Assembly: GCF_014639315.1 (NCBI RefSeq)
Contig: NZ_BMFY01000014.1
Coordinates: 59,462 to 123,461, forward strand
Direction of reading: 5' to 3'
From: Sediminivirga luteola
GTDB taxonomy: Bacteria; Actinomycetota; Actinomycetes; Actinomycetales; Brevibacteriaceae
DNA length: 64,000 nt
The notes under the pieces were generated by a model, which saw only the letters and a program-made list of their open reading frames with translations, was not told where the DNA came from and did not search any database. The position numbers and the translations under genes were made by a program. The number at the start of each line of letters is the position of its first letter. Position 1 is the stretch's first letter. Shown here in pieces: positions 1 to 8,515 of this stretch.

Positions 1-414
1 ATGTGTTTTGAATCTGCGGGCCGGACGGTGACCGAAGCGGACATCGTCGCCTTCGCCGGGCTCAGCGGTGATTTCAACCAGCTCCACGTCGACGAAGAAT
101 GGGTCAAAGGCAACACTCCGTTCCGGAGTCGCATCGCGCACGGCTTGCTCGTTCTCTCCGTGTCGAGCGGGTTGCGTACACCTGGCTACGACGCTCTCAA
201 TATCCAGGCATATCTCTCAGTGCACCGGGACATGGTCGCCCCCACGTATCCGGGAGACACCATCGTCGCAGTGAACACGGTGACAGACGTTCGTCCCAGC
301 GGGAGCCGGCCGGGCCACGGGGTGGTGCACATCGCGGTGGAAGTTCGGAACCAAGAGGGCGAGTGCGTGCAGCGCGGAACAGACACACTACTGATCGGGC
401 CGCGCGAGGCCTGA
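1..414 (+). CDS. MaoC-family acyl-CoA hydratase, probably cut at its 5' end
   Basis: A hot-dog-fold enoyl-CoA hydratase of the MaoC type. The family's hydratase-2 signature is readable: G-D-x-N-x-x-H at residues 23-29 (Asp24, Asn26, His29) followed by the A-H-G-L-L helix at 46-50. Family members usually carry roughly ten more residues before the Gly-Arg-Thr-Val-Thr-Glu-x-Asp segment, so the ATG at base 1 is probably internal and the true start lies left of the window. The stop is 76 nt before the SDR gene and the two probably share one operon. Expected role: hydration of a 2-enoyl-CoA intermediate in the pathway encoded downstream. The substrate cannot be read from the sequence. Confidence 0.85.
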   Translation: MCFESAGRTVTEADIVAFAGLSGDFNQLHVDEEWVKGNTPFRSRIAHGLLVLSVSSGLRTPGYDALNIQAYLSVHRDMVAPTYPGDTIVAVNTVTDVRPSGSRPGHGVVHIAVEVRNQEGECVQRGTDTLLIGPREA

Positions 415-490
415 GACGGGCACGTATAGCGCCTGCGACAGCGCGGCGCTTCCATGCCCGGGCCGGGCATGCGAGGAGAGGAGAGGTCCG

Positions 491-1219
491 ATGAGTGAAG
501 CCGGGAGGGCGGTCCTTATCACTGGTGCCGCCCGGGGAATCGGGCGTGCCACCGCGGAACGGCTCGTGACGGCAGGAGTCCGCGTTGCCGTCGCGGATAT
601 CCGCAGCGAGGCGGCTGAAGCCACCGCACAGGAACTCGGTGAAGGCGCCTTGCCGTTGACTCTTGACGTCTCCAGTCGGGAGTCTTGGCGTCATGCCTAC
701 AGCGTCTTGCAGGAGCGTTGGGGTAGCCTCCACGGACTGGTCAATAACGCAGGCGTGCTCCGTGATCGCACGCTGCTGAAGATGGACGACGAGGAATGGC
801 AGCGGGTGATCGATACGCACCTGCGCGGAACCTGGCTGGGCTGCCAGATCATGCAGCCGCTCCTGGCTGAGGATGGCGGTGCGATCGTGAACGTCTCCTC
901 CTCGGGCAGGCACGGAGCGTACGGCCAAACCAACTACTCTGCGGCGAAGGCCGGCATCGTCGGTCTGACCAAGACGGTGGCGATGGAGTTCGCCCGCTAC
1001 CGGATACGTGCCAATTGTGTGGCCCCCGGCGCTATCGAGACTGAGATGACGTTGTCCGTACCAGAACGCGTCCGCCAGACCTGGCTCGAGAACATCGTCC
1101 TCGGACGTCTGGGGCAGCCGGAGGAGATCGCCAAAGCCGTCGTCTTCTTGCTGTCAGAAGAAGCTTCCTACATCACCGCGCAGGTGCTCGATGTGAATGG
1201 AGGCGAACTGCACGCATGA
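491..1219 (+). CDS. short-chain dehydrogenase/reductase (FabG-like)
   Basis: A 242-residue classical SDR. The N-terminal dinucleotide-binding motif T-G-A-A-R-G-I-G is at residues 11-18, N-N-A-G at 85-88, the catalytic serine region N-V-S-S-S at 134-138, and the catalytic Tyr149 and Lys153 are in Y-S-A-A-K. Asp36 after the second strand (V-A-V-A-D-I-R) suggests NAD rather than NADP preference (inference). The ATG has an AGGAGAGGAG purine run just upstream. The stop overlaps the ligase start by 4 nt, indicating translational coupling. Probable role: oxidation of a 3-hydroxyacyl-CoA made by one of the two hydratases of the cluster. A biosynthetic 3-ketoacyl reductase role is less likely given the catabolic neighbours. 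Confidence 0.92.
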   Translation: MSEAGRAVLITGAARGIGRATAERLVTAGVRVAVADIRSEAAEATAQELGEGALPLTLDVSSRESWRHAYSVLQERWGSLHGLVNNAGVLRDRTLLKMDDEEWQRVIDTHLRGTWLGCQIMQPLLAEDGGAIVNVSSSGRHGAYGQTNYSAAKAGIVGLTKTVAMEFARYRIRANCVAPGAIETEMTLSVPERVRQTWLENIVLGRLGQPEEIAKAVVFLLSEEASYITAQVLDVNGGELHA

Positions 1220-2856
1220 CCACTTTCCCCTTGACGGGCTACCGTCCGTCCACGCCAGTGGCCGATCTGCTCCGGCAGGTGGCTACTCAGCCAGACAAAC
1301 CACTGCTCTTGTGGGAAGACGGGCAGTGGAGTTACGCGCAGTTCGCCGACTACGCCAGACGCTGCGCTGCGCACCTGCGTCGGGGTGGGATCGAACCCGG
1401 TCAGCGGGTGGCCATCATCGCCCGGAACTCGGCGTGGCGGCAGGCATGGCAATACGGCGCATGGTGGATCGGAGCGGTCGAGGTCTCGGTGAACTACGAC
1501 TTGAACGGCGAGCTGCTCCGCAATGTCCTTGCCGACGCTGAACCCGCTGTGATTGTGCTGGACGAAGAGTTCCGGGACACCGTCAGCGCGGCGTTCCCAG
1601 GGCATCCGACGCTCCTGGAGACGACGGGCGTGCCGGGCCGAAGTGATGAGGTATGCCCACAAGAACTCGACGAGCTAGCCGGAACCCCCAGACCTGGTGA
1701 CCTTGCCTCGTTGATCTACACCTCCGGTACCACCGGCCCCTCAAAGGGGGTCATGCTCCCAGCCGGGTACCCTTCCGGACACGGCTACAGCATCCGGCAC
1801 GTGCTGGATCTCAGGCCGGATGACGTGGGGTATTTCGTTCTCCCCTTCTTCCACGCTGATTTCCACGTCGTGATGGCGGCCGTCGTTCAGTCCGGCTCCG
1901 CGGTGGCCTTCCGGCACAAGTTCACCGCATCAGGATTCTGGGACGAGGTGAGGAGATACGGTGCCACATGGTGCTGGGTCGTTGGCTTCGTGCTCTCTGC
2001 GGTCATGGCGCAGGGAATCGAGGTGGCCCGAGGGCACACGATGCGACGGTTCCTTGGCGCCCCCATCCCCGAAGGCGCCTACGAGTTCTTCGAGGATCGC
2101 CTGGGAGTCACGATCCTCACCATGTACGGGCAAACCGAAGCTGACGGGCCGACATTCGACACGTTCGAACGCCGTCGCAGAGGTGCCGCTGGCTGGCCGA
2201 GCGTCGGCTTCGAAGTCCAGATCCACGACGACGATGGTGTAGCTCTCCCGCCCGGCGAGCCCGGCGAGCTCGTCTATCGCCCGCGTTATCCGCATATGAC
2301 CATGCTTGGATACTGGAACCGGCCCGACGCCACGGTGGCTGCCTGGAGAGACCTGTGGGTCAGATCCGGTGACCAGGCCAGGATGGATGAGGACGGATTC
2401 CTGTATTTCATGGGTCGCATGACCGACAGCATTCGGCGTCGCGGCGAGAATGTCTCCGCGTACGAGGTAGAGACGATTCTGCGGCGGCATCCCGGCATCG
2501 CCGAGTGCGGCATCGTAGGGGTGCACGACGAGTTCAGCGGAGAGCAGGAGATTAAGGCTTTCGTCGTCCCGGAGGACGAGGATCGCTTCGATGTGGACGA
2601 TTTCGTTCGCTACTGCCGGGAACACCTCCCTCGGTACGCCGTGCCGCGGTTCTTGGAACTGACCGCTATGGAGAACATCGTCCGTAGCGCGGGAACCGGC
2701 GTTGTGCAGAAACACCGCCTACTCAGCTTGCGGGAAGAGCAACGGCGAGCCGTATACACCATCGATGTTTCACCGGAACAGGACCGCCTGTCGGACGGTT
2801 CCGTGCCGGAGTGCGCAAAAGCTGAAGGTCCCCCTACGCGAGGAGCAGCCACATGA
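1216..2856 (+). CDS. acyl-CoA ligase (AMP-binding) with altered A10 motif
   Basis: A 546-residue adenylate-forming enzyme expected to activate the pathway's acid as a CoA thioester. The P-loop-like Y-T-S-G-T-T-G-P-S-K-G is near residues 168-178, M-Y-G-Q-T-E-A near 303, R-S-G-D-Q with the ribose-binding Asp near 390, and R-R-G-E-N-V-S-A-Y-E-V-E near 415. At the C-terminal A10 motif, where the family has T-G-K-[VI]-Q-K with the catalytic adenylation lysine, this protein reads T-G-V-V-Q-K with Val496, so the lysine appears to be replaced. About 35 extra residues follow the usual end. The gene overlaps both neighbours by 4 nt. Resemblance is to medium-chain/crotonobetaine-type ligases, but the substrate is unknown. 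Confidence 0.9.
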   Translation: MTTFPLTGYRPSTPVADLLRQVATQPDKPLLLWEDGQWSYAQFADYARRCAAHLRRGGIEPGQRVAIIARNSAWRQAWQYGAWWIGAVEVSVNYDLNGELLRNVLADAEPAVIVLDEEFRDTVSAAFPGHPTLLETTGVPGRSDEVCPQELDELAGTPRPGDLASLIYTSGTTGPSKGVMLPAGYPSGHGYSIRHVLDLRPDDVGYFVLPFFHADFHVVMAAVVQSGSAVAFRHKFTASGFWDEVRRYGATWCWVVGFVLSAVMAQGIEVARGHTMRRFLGAPIPEGAYEFFEDRLGVTILTMYGQTEADGPTFDTFERRRRGAAGWPSVGFEVQIHDDDGVALPPGEPGELVYRPRYPHMTMLGYWNRPDATVAAWRDLWVRSGDQARMDEDGFLYFMGRMTDSIRRRGENVSAYEVETILRRHPGIAECGIVGVHDEFSGEQEIKAFVVPEDEDRFDVDDFVRYCREHLPRYAVPRFLELTAMENIVRSAGTGVVQKHRLLSLREEQRRAVYTIDVSPEQDRLSDGSVPECAKAEGPPTRGAAT

Positions 2857-4418
2857 ATGACGAGTGGAAGGCCAAACTCACTGAGTTTGAGTCCCGTCGG
2901 AAACGTGCCCGTGAGCTCGGCGGACAGCGCCGGATCGACCGCGCGCACACAGCAGGACGGTATACGATTCGTGAGCGCTTGGAACGCGCCGCGGAGAGCT
3001 TCTCCGAGGTGGGAGAATTCGCCACCTATGACGATGTCGACGCGCTGGGAAACCTACGCGGACAGCTGCCGGCCAGTTACGTTATGGGCCTGGGCACGTT
3101 CGCAGGGCGGCACGTCGCCATCGGCGGCGAGGACTTTACTGTCCGTGCCGGTGCGCCGCAGACGTATCTGGATCGGATGAAAGGCGGCCTCGGCGGTTTC
3201 ATCGAGGATCTCGCCCATGAGTATCGCATCCCCCTTGTCATGTTCATGGAGGGGGTCGGCGGCGATGTTGCTGCGCAGGGGGAGAAGGGCCATTCCTACC
3301 TGGTCAGCTCTCTGTCGTGGAAGCGCTCCTATGAGCTGCTGGCCGAGGTACCCGTCCTGGCCATGGTTTCCGGTGCTTCTGCCGGCGGCACCGCCGGGCG
3401 GACGGTACTCAGCCACTTCTCCGTGATGACAAAGGACTCGGTCTTCTTTGCCGGCGGTCCGCCTTTGGTCAAACGGGCTCTCGGTAAAGATCTCACCAAG
3501 GAGGAACTGGGCGGAGCCCAGGTGGCCACCCGCTCCGGTGCCATCGACAACCTGGCCGAAGACGAGGACGACGCCTTCGAACAACTGAAGACGTTCCTGT
3601 CTTATATGCCGCAGAATGTCTGGGAGATGCCGCCGCGTGGCGAGCGGACGGATCCAGTGGACCGGCCCCTCGATGAGATTCTCGATATTCTGCCCACCAA
3701 CGGGCGTAAGCCGTATAAGGCGGTCAGTGTCATCGAGCCGATCGTGGACCGGGGTTCCTTCTTCGAGATCGGCAAGTACTGGGGTAAATCCGTCACGACC
3801 GGATTGGCGCGCCTGGACGGGATCCCGGTCGGCGTGCTGGCCAGCAACCCTATGCACCTGGGCGGTGCCATGGACGCTCAGGCGGCGGAGAAGCAGATCC
3901 GTTTCGTGGACATGTGCTCGACATTCCACCTGCCGCTGGTGTACCTGGTCGATGTGCCGGGTTTCATGGTGGGCCCGGACGCGGAGCGCAACAACGTGGT
4001 GCGCTGGGGTATGCGCGCCATTCAGTCTCTCGTGGAGGCAGAAGTGCCCGTGGTCACCGTGCAGGTGCGGAAGGCATACGGCATGGCAGTCTCGGCCACG
4101 TCAGATCCGGACGGTTTGAGTCTCCGCATCGCCTGGCCCACAGCTGAATGGGGCGACCTCCCTGTGGACGGTGGCGTGGACGCCGGATTCCACCGCGAGA
4201 TCGAGGAGGCGGAGGACCCGGACGCGTACCGAACGGCCGTGCAGCAGCGGATGCGCGATCTGGCGGATCCGTGGCGCACCGTGGAAGCGTTCGGGGTGGA
4301 AGCCATGATTGACCCCAGAGAGACCCGGGCGATGGTTGCTGACTTCCTCAATGCTTCGTTGCACAAAGTCCGTACCGACCTGGGACCCCAGAAACGCCAG
4401 TGGACCATCCGCCCGTGA
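2853..4418 (+). CDS. acyl-CoA carboxylase, carboxyltransferase (beta) subunit
   Basis: A 521-residue protein with both crotonase-like halves of a biotin-dependent carboxyltransferase (PccB/MccB/AccD-type). It transfers carboxylate from carboxybiotin to an acyl-CoA. Readable landmarks are the S-G-A-S-A-G-G-T-A-G oxyanion region in the N-half, and G-G-A-M-D and D-V-P-G-F (about residues 367-371) in the C-half. The segment after V-R-K-A-Y-G departs from the propionyl- and methylcrotonyl-CoA carboxylase pattern: M-A-V-S replaces G-A-Y, and D-G-G-V-D-A-G-F replaces the usual M-G-A-x-G-A. This suggests an unusual acyl substrate (inference). It overlaps the ligase by 4 nt and is followed by the biotin carrier and biotin carboxylase genes, giving a complete three-subunit enzyme. 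Confidence 0.9.
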   Translation: MNDEWKAKLTEFESRRKRARELGGQRRIDRAHTAGRYTIRERLERAAESFSEVGEFATYDDVDALGNLRGQLPASYVMGLGTFAGRHVAIGGEDFTVRAGAPQTYLDRMKGGLGGFIEDLAHEYRIPLVMFMEGVGGDVAAQGEKGHSYLVSSLSWKRSYELLAEVPVLAMVSGASAGGTAGRTVLSHFSVMTKDSVFFAGGPPLVKRALGKDLTKEELGGAQVATRSGAIDNLAEDEDDAFEQLKTFLSYMPQNVWEMPPRGERTDPVDRPLDEILDILPTNGRKPYKAVSVIEPIVDRGSFFEIGKYWGKSVTTGLARLDGIPVGVLASNPMHLGGAMDAQAAEKQIRFVDMCSTFHLPLVYLVDVPGFMVGPDAERNNVVRWGMRAIQSLVEAEVPVVTVQVRKAYGMAVSATSDPDGLSLRIAWPTAEWGDLPVDGGVDAGFHREIEEAEDPDAYRTAVQQRMRDLADPWRTVEAFGVEAMIDPRETRAMVADFLNASLHKVRTDLGPQKRQWTIRP

Positions 4419-4444
4419 GGCTCGAGAAGAAGGGACATGCCGCC

Positions 4445-4657
4445 ATGGCCACACACCACGCACCCACCGATGCCACCGTCTGGAAGATCGTCAAGAACGT
4501 CGGCGACGTCGTCGCGGAAGGTGAGGAGATCGTCATCCTCGAATCCATGAAGATGGAAGTTCCGGTGCTGGCAGAGCAGGACGGCACAGTGACGAAGCTG
4601 CACGTCGAGCCGAACCAGGCCATCGCCGAGGACGAGCCGGTCGCGGACGTCGAATGA
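4445..4657 (+). CDS. stand-alone biotin carrier protein (biotinyl domain)
   Basis: A 70-residue biotinyl domain with nothing attached. The biotinylation motif E-S-M-K-M-E is at residues 33-38, making Lys36 the target of biotin ligase. The protein ends after the second half of the barrel. The ATG at 4445 fits the start of the domain and follows an AAGAAGGG purine run. Small free carriers of about 70 residues are known in actinobacteria. Here its position between the carboxyltransferase and biotin carboxylase genes indicates it shuttles carboxybiotin between those two subunits. The carboxylase is therefore split into three polypeptides rather than having a biotin domain fused to the carboxylase subunit. 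Confidence 0.93.
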   Translation: MATHHAPTDATVWKIVKNVGDVVAEGEEIVILESMKMEVPVLAEQDGTVTKLHVEPNQAIAEDEPVADVE

Positions 4658-4751
4658 ACGCGACGAGCCACTTGAGGTGGACTCGGGACGTTCAGATCGC
4701 ACTTGCGGTCAGCGCCTCGGGGAGCCTGGTCGAGGACAGGAGGAGACGACG

Positions 4752-6104
4752 ATGATCACGAAGGTCCTCGTGGCCAACCGCGGCGAGATCGCTGTGCGGG
4801 TCCTTGCGACACTACGCCGACTCGGCATCGCCAGCGTGGCCGTGTATTCCGAGGCGGATGCCGAGGCGCTGCACACCAGACTTGCGGATGAGGCTGTGTG
4901 CATCGGCCCGGCGCCGACCTCCGACAGTTATTTGCAGGCCGAACGAATCATCGAGACAGCGCGCTCCTGCGGTGCTGATGCGATCCATCCCGGTTACGGG
5001 TTCCTGGCGGAGAACGCTGGTTTCGCTCAGGACTGTGAGGACGCGGGGATCATCTTCATCGGGCCTCGTCCGGAGACCATCAGGGCGATGGGGTCGAAAA
5101 TCTCTGCGCGCGCACTCATGGATGCTGCCGGAGTGCAGACCGTCCCCGGCACCCTGGAAGCACTTACCACCCTGGAGGAGGCCTACGTTGCCGCGGAGGG
5201 GATCGGTTATCCCGTCGCGGTGAAGGCCTCTGGAGCAGGCGGGGGAAAGGGCTTCCGCGTCGCTCAGGGACCGGATCAACTGGAGAGCGCTTTCACTGGG
5301 GCTCGAGGAGAAGGGGAACGCTTCTTCAGCGACGGAACGGTTTACCTGGAACGGTACCTGGACGATCCACGCCATGTGGAGGTTCAGATTCTCGGGGATG
5401 TTCACGGTAACATCGTTCACCTCCATGAGCGGGATTGTTCGATCCAACGGAGGCATCAGAAACTCGTCGAAGAAGCTCCGTCTCCGGTGGTGGACGCCGA
5501 GTTCCGCAGTCGGATCACGGACCAGGCCCTGGCCGCTGCTCGCGCCGTGGGCTACGTCTCGGCCGGCACCGTCGAAGGTCTGGTCGCAGGAGGGGAGTTC
5601 TACTTCCTGGAGATGAACACGCGTATCCAGGTGGAGCACGGCGTGACCGAACTGGTGACCGGCGTGGACATCGTCGAACAACAGCTGCGGATCGCCAACG
5701 GCGAGGAACTGAACCTCCGGCAGGACGATATCCGCATCCGTGGGCATGCCATCGAATGTCGCGTCAACGCGGAGAACGCGGCGAAGGGCTTCCTCCCGGC
5801 GCCGGGGACGATTACCGCGTATCAAGAGCCCCACGGCGACGGTATCCGGGTGGATTCAGGCGTAGAGACCGGTACGAAGGTCCTGCCGTTCTACGATTCG
5901 CTCCTGGCGAAGGTGCTCGTCGTCGCGGAGGACCGGGCGGAAGCCACGAACAGGATGATCGCGGCTCTGGAAGAGTTTCAACTGGAGGGGCCCAAGACAC
6001 TCATCCCGTTCCACTTGGCGTTACTGCGGTCAGGAGAATGGCGAAGCGCCGGCACGGCGCGGGAGATCGTAGCCGATCCAAGAGCCTTCCTGGATCGCGG
6101 ATGA
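4752..6104 (+). CDS. biotin carboxylase subunit (ATP-grasp)
   Basis: A 450-residue biotin carboxylase, the length of a free AccC-type subunit with no biotinyl tail. It carboxylates the biotin carrier using ATP and bicarbonate. The N-terminal V-A-N-R-G-E-I-A-V-R, the ATP-grasp glycine loop A-G-G-G-K-G, R-D-C-S-I-Q-R-R-H-Q-K and the catalytic E-M-N-T-R-I-Q-V-E-H (residues 287-296) are all present. After that motif Gly replaces the usual Pro (E-H-G-V-T-E), a minor oddity. The ATG at 4752 is preceded by AGGAGGAGACG, a strong ribosome site, which is why it is preferred over frames opening earlier. The stop codon overlaps the VOC start. Confidence 0.93.
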   Translation: MITKVLVANRGEIAVRVLATLRRLGIASVAVYSEADAEALHTRLADEAVCIGPAPTSDSYLQAERIIETARSCGADAIHPGYGFLAENAGFAQDCEDAGIIFIGPRPETIRAMGSKISARALMDAAGVQTVPGTLEALTTLEEAYVAAEGIGYPVAVKASGAGGGKGFRVAQGPDQLESAFTGARGEGERFFSDGTVYLERYLDDPRHVEVQILGDVHGNIVHLHERDCSIQRRHQKLVEEAPSPVVDAEFRSRITDQALAAARAVGYVSAGTVEGLVAGGEFYFLEMNTRIQVEHGVTELVTGVDIVEQQLRIANGEELNLRQDDIRIRGHAIECRVNAENAAKGFLPAPGTITAYQEPHGDGIRVDSGVETGTKVLPFYDSLLAKVLVVAEDRAEATNRMIAALEEFQLEGPKTLIPFHLALLRSGEWRSAGTAREIVADPRAFLDRG

Positions 6105-6922
6105 CGGAACAGTACGAATTCGACCATCTTTCCATCGGGCTGCAGGACCCTTATGCCGGGGCTACGGAGTTGAGGTCCCGTTTGGGTGCGGTGCCGCTCA
6201 TCGGCGGAGTCCTGGACGATTTCCGGTATGTCCTGGCCCATGTCGGTACGGTGGATCGTGGCGGGCGGTTAGAGATCATCGGACCTGGGACGGCAGGCAC
6301 GGGATTCATGAACCGTTTTCTGGCCAGGCACGGCCCGATGGCGCATCACCTCTCCTTTTCCGTCCCCGATCTCGCCGCGACGCGGACGCAGCTCCAGGAT
6401 GCAGGCTTCACCTGGGTGCGGGAAGACCTGGGCTATCCTCGTTGGCAAGAGCTTTTCCTCCCGCCAGACGACGTGCATGGCCTAGTGATCCAGATCGCCA
6501 GCACACAGACGCCCCTCCCGCCCCTGCGGGAGCTCTTGGCTACCCGGAAGCGGAACTACGGGGTGATGCCGAACAACCGGGGCGCCCGCCAACCGGATTG
6601 GTGGGAAAGCGTATGGGACGTGCCGGTGGAGAATCGCGCCGTGCTGGGACCCGTGCTTCTGGACAGCACGGATCCGGCCCGTACGCATGTTCTGCTGCAC
6701 TGGATTCTCGGCGCTGAGGTAGTAGCACACTCACCGGTGCCGGGCAGTCGCCTATATCGGTGGCCGACTGGGGAGATCGCTGTGCGTCGGGCGGCCACCG
6801 GTGGAGTTCGGACGGTGCTGTTGACCCAGAGCGCGTTGCCGGACGTGCGCATCGGAGGAGTCGTCCTCAGCCGCACCGACGCCCTGGGCGGCATCGGTAA
6901 TCCGGGCGAGCATCCATCATAA
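6101..6922 (+). CDS. VOC-superfamily protein, epimerase-like first half
   Basis: A 273-residue protein starting at an ATG that overlaps the biotin carboxylase stop (ATGA). The first 130 residues look like a glyoxalase/methylmalonyl-CoA epimerase module: F-D-H-L-S-I-G near the start, a conserved H-H-L-S-F at about 85-89 and a late acidic strand. The second half repeats the fold loosely with W-E-S-V-W-D-V-P and H-V-L-L-H-W-I-L. Paired VOC modules form one metal site. Next to a carboxylase the simplest idea is epimerisation of the carboxylated acyl-CoA, analogous to methylmalonyl-CoA epimerase after propionyl-CoA carboxylase. A lyase or dioxygenase role cannot be excluded. Confidence 0.7.
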   Translation: MTEQYEFDHLSIGLQDPYAGATELRSRLGAVPLIGGVLDDFRYVLAHVGTVDRGGRLEIIGPGTAGTGFMNRFLARHGPMAHHLSFSVPDLAATRTQLQDAGFTWVREDLGYPRWQELFLPPDDVHGLVIQIASTQTPLPPLRELLATRKRNYGVMPNNRGARQPDWWESVWDVPVENRAVLGPVLLDSTDPARTHVLLHWILGAEVVAHSPVPGSRLYRWPTGEIAVRRAATGGVRTVLLTQSALPDVRIGGVVLSRTDALGGIGNPGEHPS

Positions 6923-6951
6923 AACGGACTCCAAGGTCCCAGGAGGAGCGC

Positions 6952-7722
6952 ATGAGTACATCTACTGACGTCCGCCAAGAACGTCCGGGGGTTCTGCATG
7001 TGCGGATCAACCGGCCGGAGGCCAGGAATGCGATCAATGATGTCGTCGCAGGGGAGCTGGCCAGAACGTTCGAGTCGGCCGAGAACTCTCGGGAGGTCCG
7101 GGTTCTGGTGCTCTCGGGCGCGGGCGAAGGGTTCAGCGCGGGACTGGACCTCAAGGCGTTTGCGGACCACGGCGAGACCGGTGAGGTTCCGGGCCGCGGC
7201 TTTGCCGGAATCGCGAAGCGGCCTCCCTCGAAACCGCTGATCGCCGCAATCGAGGGGTTCGCCCTCGCCGGCGGTTTTGAGCTCGCGTTGGCGTGCGACA
7301 TGATCGTGGCGTCCAGGGATGCGAGAGTGGGGTTGCCGGAGGTCAAGCGGGGCCTGGTGGCCGACGGCGGCTCGCTTCTTCGCCTTCCGGAGCGGATGCC
7401 CTTACCGATCGTGATGGAACTGGCGCTGCTAGGCCACACCGTTCCGGTGGAAACACTCCATCGCTGGGGAGTCGTCAACCGGGTCACTGAACCGGGTGGG
7501 GCGGTGACCGAAGCACTGGAGCTGGCCTCGGCGATTGCCGCCAACGCTCCGTTAGCGACTGCGGCCACCAAACAGGTACTGGCGCATTCATCCCGGGCGT
7601 TGCATGCTGCTGGCTGGGAAGAGCAGGCTCGAATCACACAGCCGGTGTGGGCCTCGGAGGACGCTCGGGAGGGGGCGCGCGCTTTCAAGGAGAAGCGGGA
7701 CCCGGTCTTCCGAGGTTCCTGA
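6952..7722 (+). CDS. enoyl-CoA hydratase/isomerase (crotonase family)
   Basis: A 256-residue crotonase-fold enzyme. The first oxyanion-hole strand reads F-S-A-G-L-D-L-K, the second F-A-L-A-G-G-F-E-L-A-L with a Glu at the position of a catalytic acid, and a second acidic residue lies in L-P-E-V-K-R-G-L. The ribosome site AGGAGG precedes the ATG. It is the last gene of the plus-strand operon (30 nt after the VOC stop) and converges on the TetR gene with a 26-nt gap. Together with the MaoC protein it gives the cluster two different hydratase folds, as expected if two distinct unsaturated CoA intermediates are processed. Confidence 0.9.
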   Translation: MSTSTDVRQERPGVLHVRINRPEARNAINDVVAGELARTFESAENSREVRVLVLSGAGEGFSAGLDLKAFADHGETGEVPGRGFAGIAKRPPSKPLIAAIEGFALAGGFELALACDMIVASRDARVGLPEVKRGLVADGGSLLRLPERMPLPIVMELALLGHTVPVETLHRWGVVNRVTEPGGAVTEALELASAIAANAPLATAATKQVLAHSSRALHAAGWEEQARITQPVWASEDAREGARAFKEKRDPVFRGS

Positions 7723-7748
7723 TGTACGTGACGGCGACTGCTTCAGGC

Positions 7749-8378
7749 TCAGACCGGGGCATGCGGGATTTTGACAGCACGCCAACTGTCGTCGATGAAG
7801 GAGATCGTCACGGTGCCGCCGTCTGTGAGAAGCGGAACGAGAACGTCAGGGTCCAACAGCGCGTGCATAGACAATCCGTCGGTCATCGCCACGAGCTCTA
7901 CGGCGAGGGTTGAAGCCTCCCGTGAGCTAGCGATAGAACCTTCCTCTTTGCATTGCTGAATCAGCCTAGTTGCGGCATTGCGCCAGTTTCGGAGGTACTG
8001 CGCCACCTCCTCCTGTGTGTCTGCTTGCGCGTTCGACTGCGCGTAGTACTCCAGGAATATCTTCGTCATCGCGACTCGCCGCTCATCGAGCGGGAGAATG
8101 CTCTCGGTCATTCGGTGTAACCGTTCCATCGGCGTGGCATCGCCCCGGTGCAGGATCCTTTTGAGTTCCCGTCCTTGGAGTTGAGCGGCTCGCCGGAGCG
8201 CTCCGAGCATGAGTGCTTCTCGGGACTCGAAGTAGTGATTGACGGTGCCCGCGGACCACCCCGACTGCTTGGCGACGTTCCGCGTGGTGACGGCCTTGGT
8301 GCCACCGTTGGCGATGAGCGTGAGGACCGCGTCGGCGATCTCGTTCCTGCGCTCACCGTGATCGACAATCTTCGGCAT
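7749..8378 (-). CDS. TetR-family transcriptional regulator
   Basis: A 209-residue TetR-type repressor. The N-terminal helix-turn-helix region contains T-R-N-V-A-K-Q-S-G-W-S followed by G-T-V-N-H-Y-F, the classic TetR recognition helix and N-H-Y-F signature. The C-terminal ligand domain is divergent. The ATG at 8378 has GGGAG five bases upstream. An in-frame ATG 30 nt earlier exists but lacks a better ribosome site. It lies convergent to the catabolic operon and downstream of the transporter gene. It is the obvious local regulator of one or both, probably released by a pathway acyl-CoA (family knowledge and inference). Confidence 0.9.
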   Translation of the reverse strand: MPKIVDHGERRNEIADAVLTLIANGGTKAVTTRNVAKQSGWSAGTVNHYFESREALMLGALRRAAQLQGRELKRILHRGDATPMERLHRMTESILPLDERRVAMTKIFLEYYAQSNAQADTQEEVAQYLRNWRNAATRLIQQCKEEGSIASSREASTLAVELVAMTDGLSMHALLDPDVLVPLLTDGGTVTISFIDDSWRAVKIPHAPV

Positions 8379-8454
8379 CGAGACTCCCGTTGTGACAGGT
8401 TTCGGCATATGGCGTCCAGGCCTGATGGCCTTGCCGCGGTATTGCGAATGTACA

Positions 8455-8496
8455 CGAGGAGCTGGGCCGCGACTTCCGCCGCGGCCCAGCTCCTCG
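8455..8496 (-). terminator. hairpin terminator after the transporter gene
   Basis: A perfect 16-bp stem (8455-8470 with 8481-8496) and a 10-nt loop lie 20 nt beyond the stop codon of the minus-strand transporter and ahead of the TetR gene. There is no long T-tract, but position and stability support termination. Confidence 0.7.
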
Positions 8497-8515
8497 TTAT
8501 GGTGTATGCGGATGT

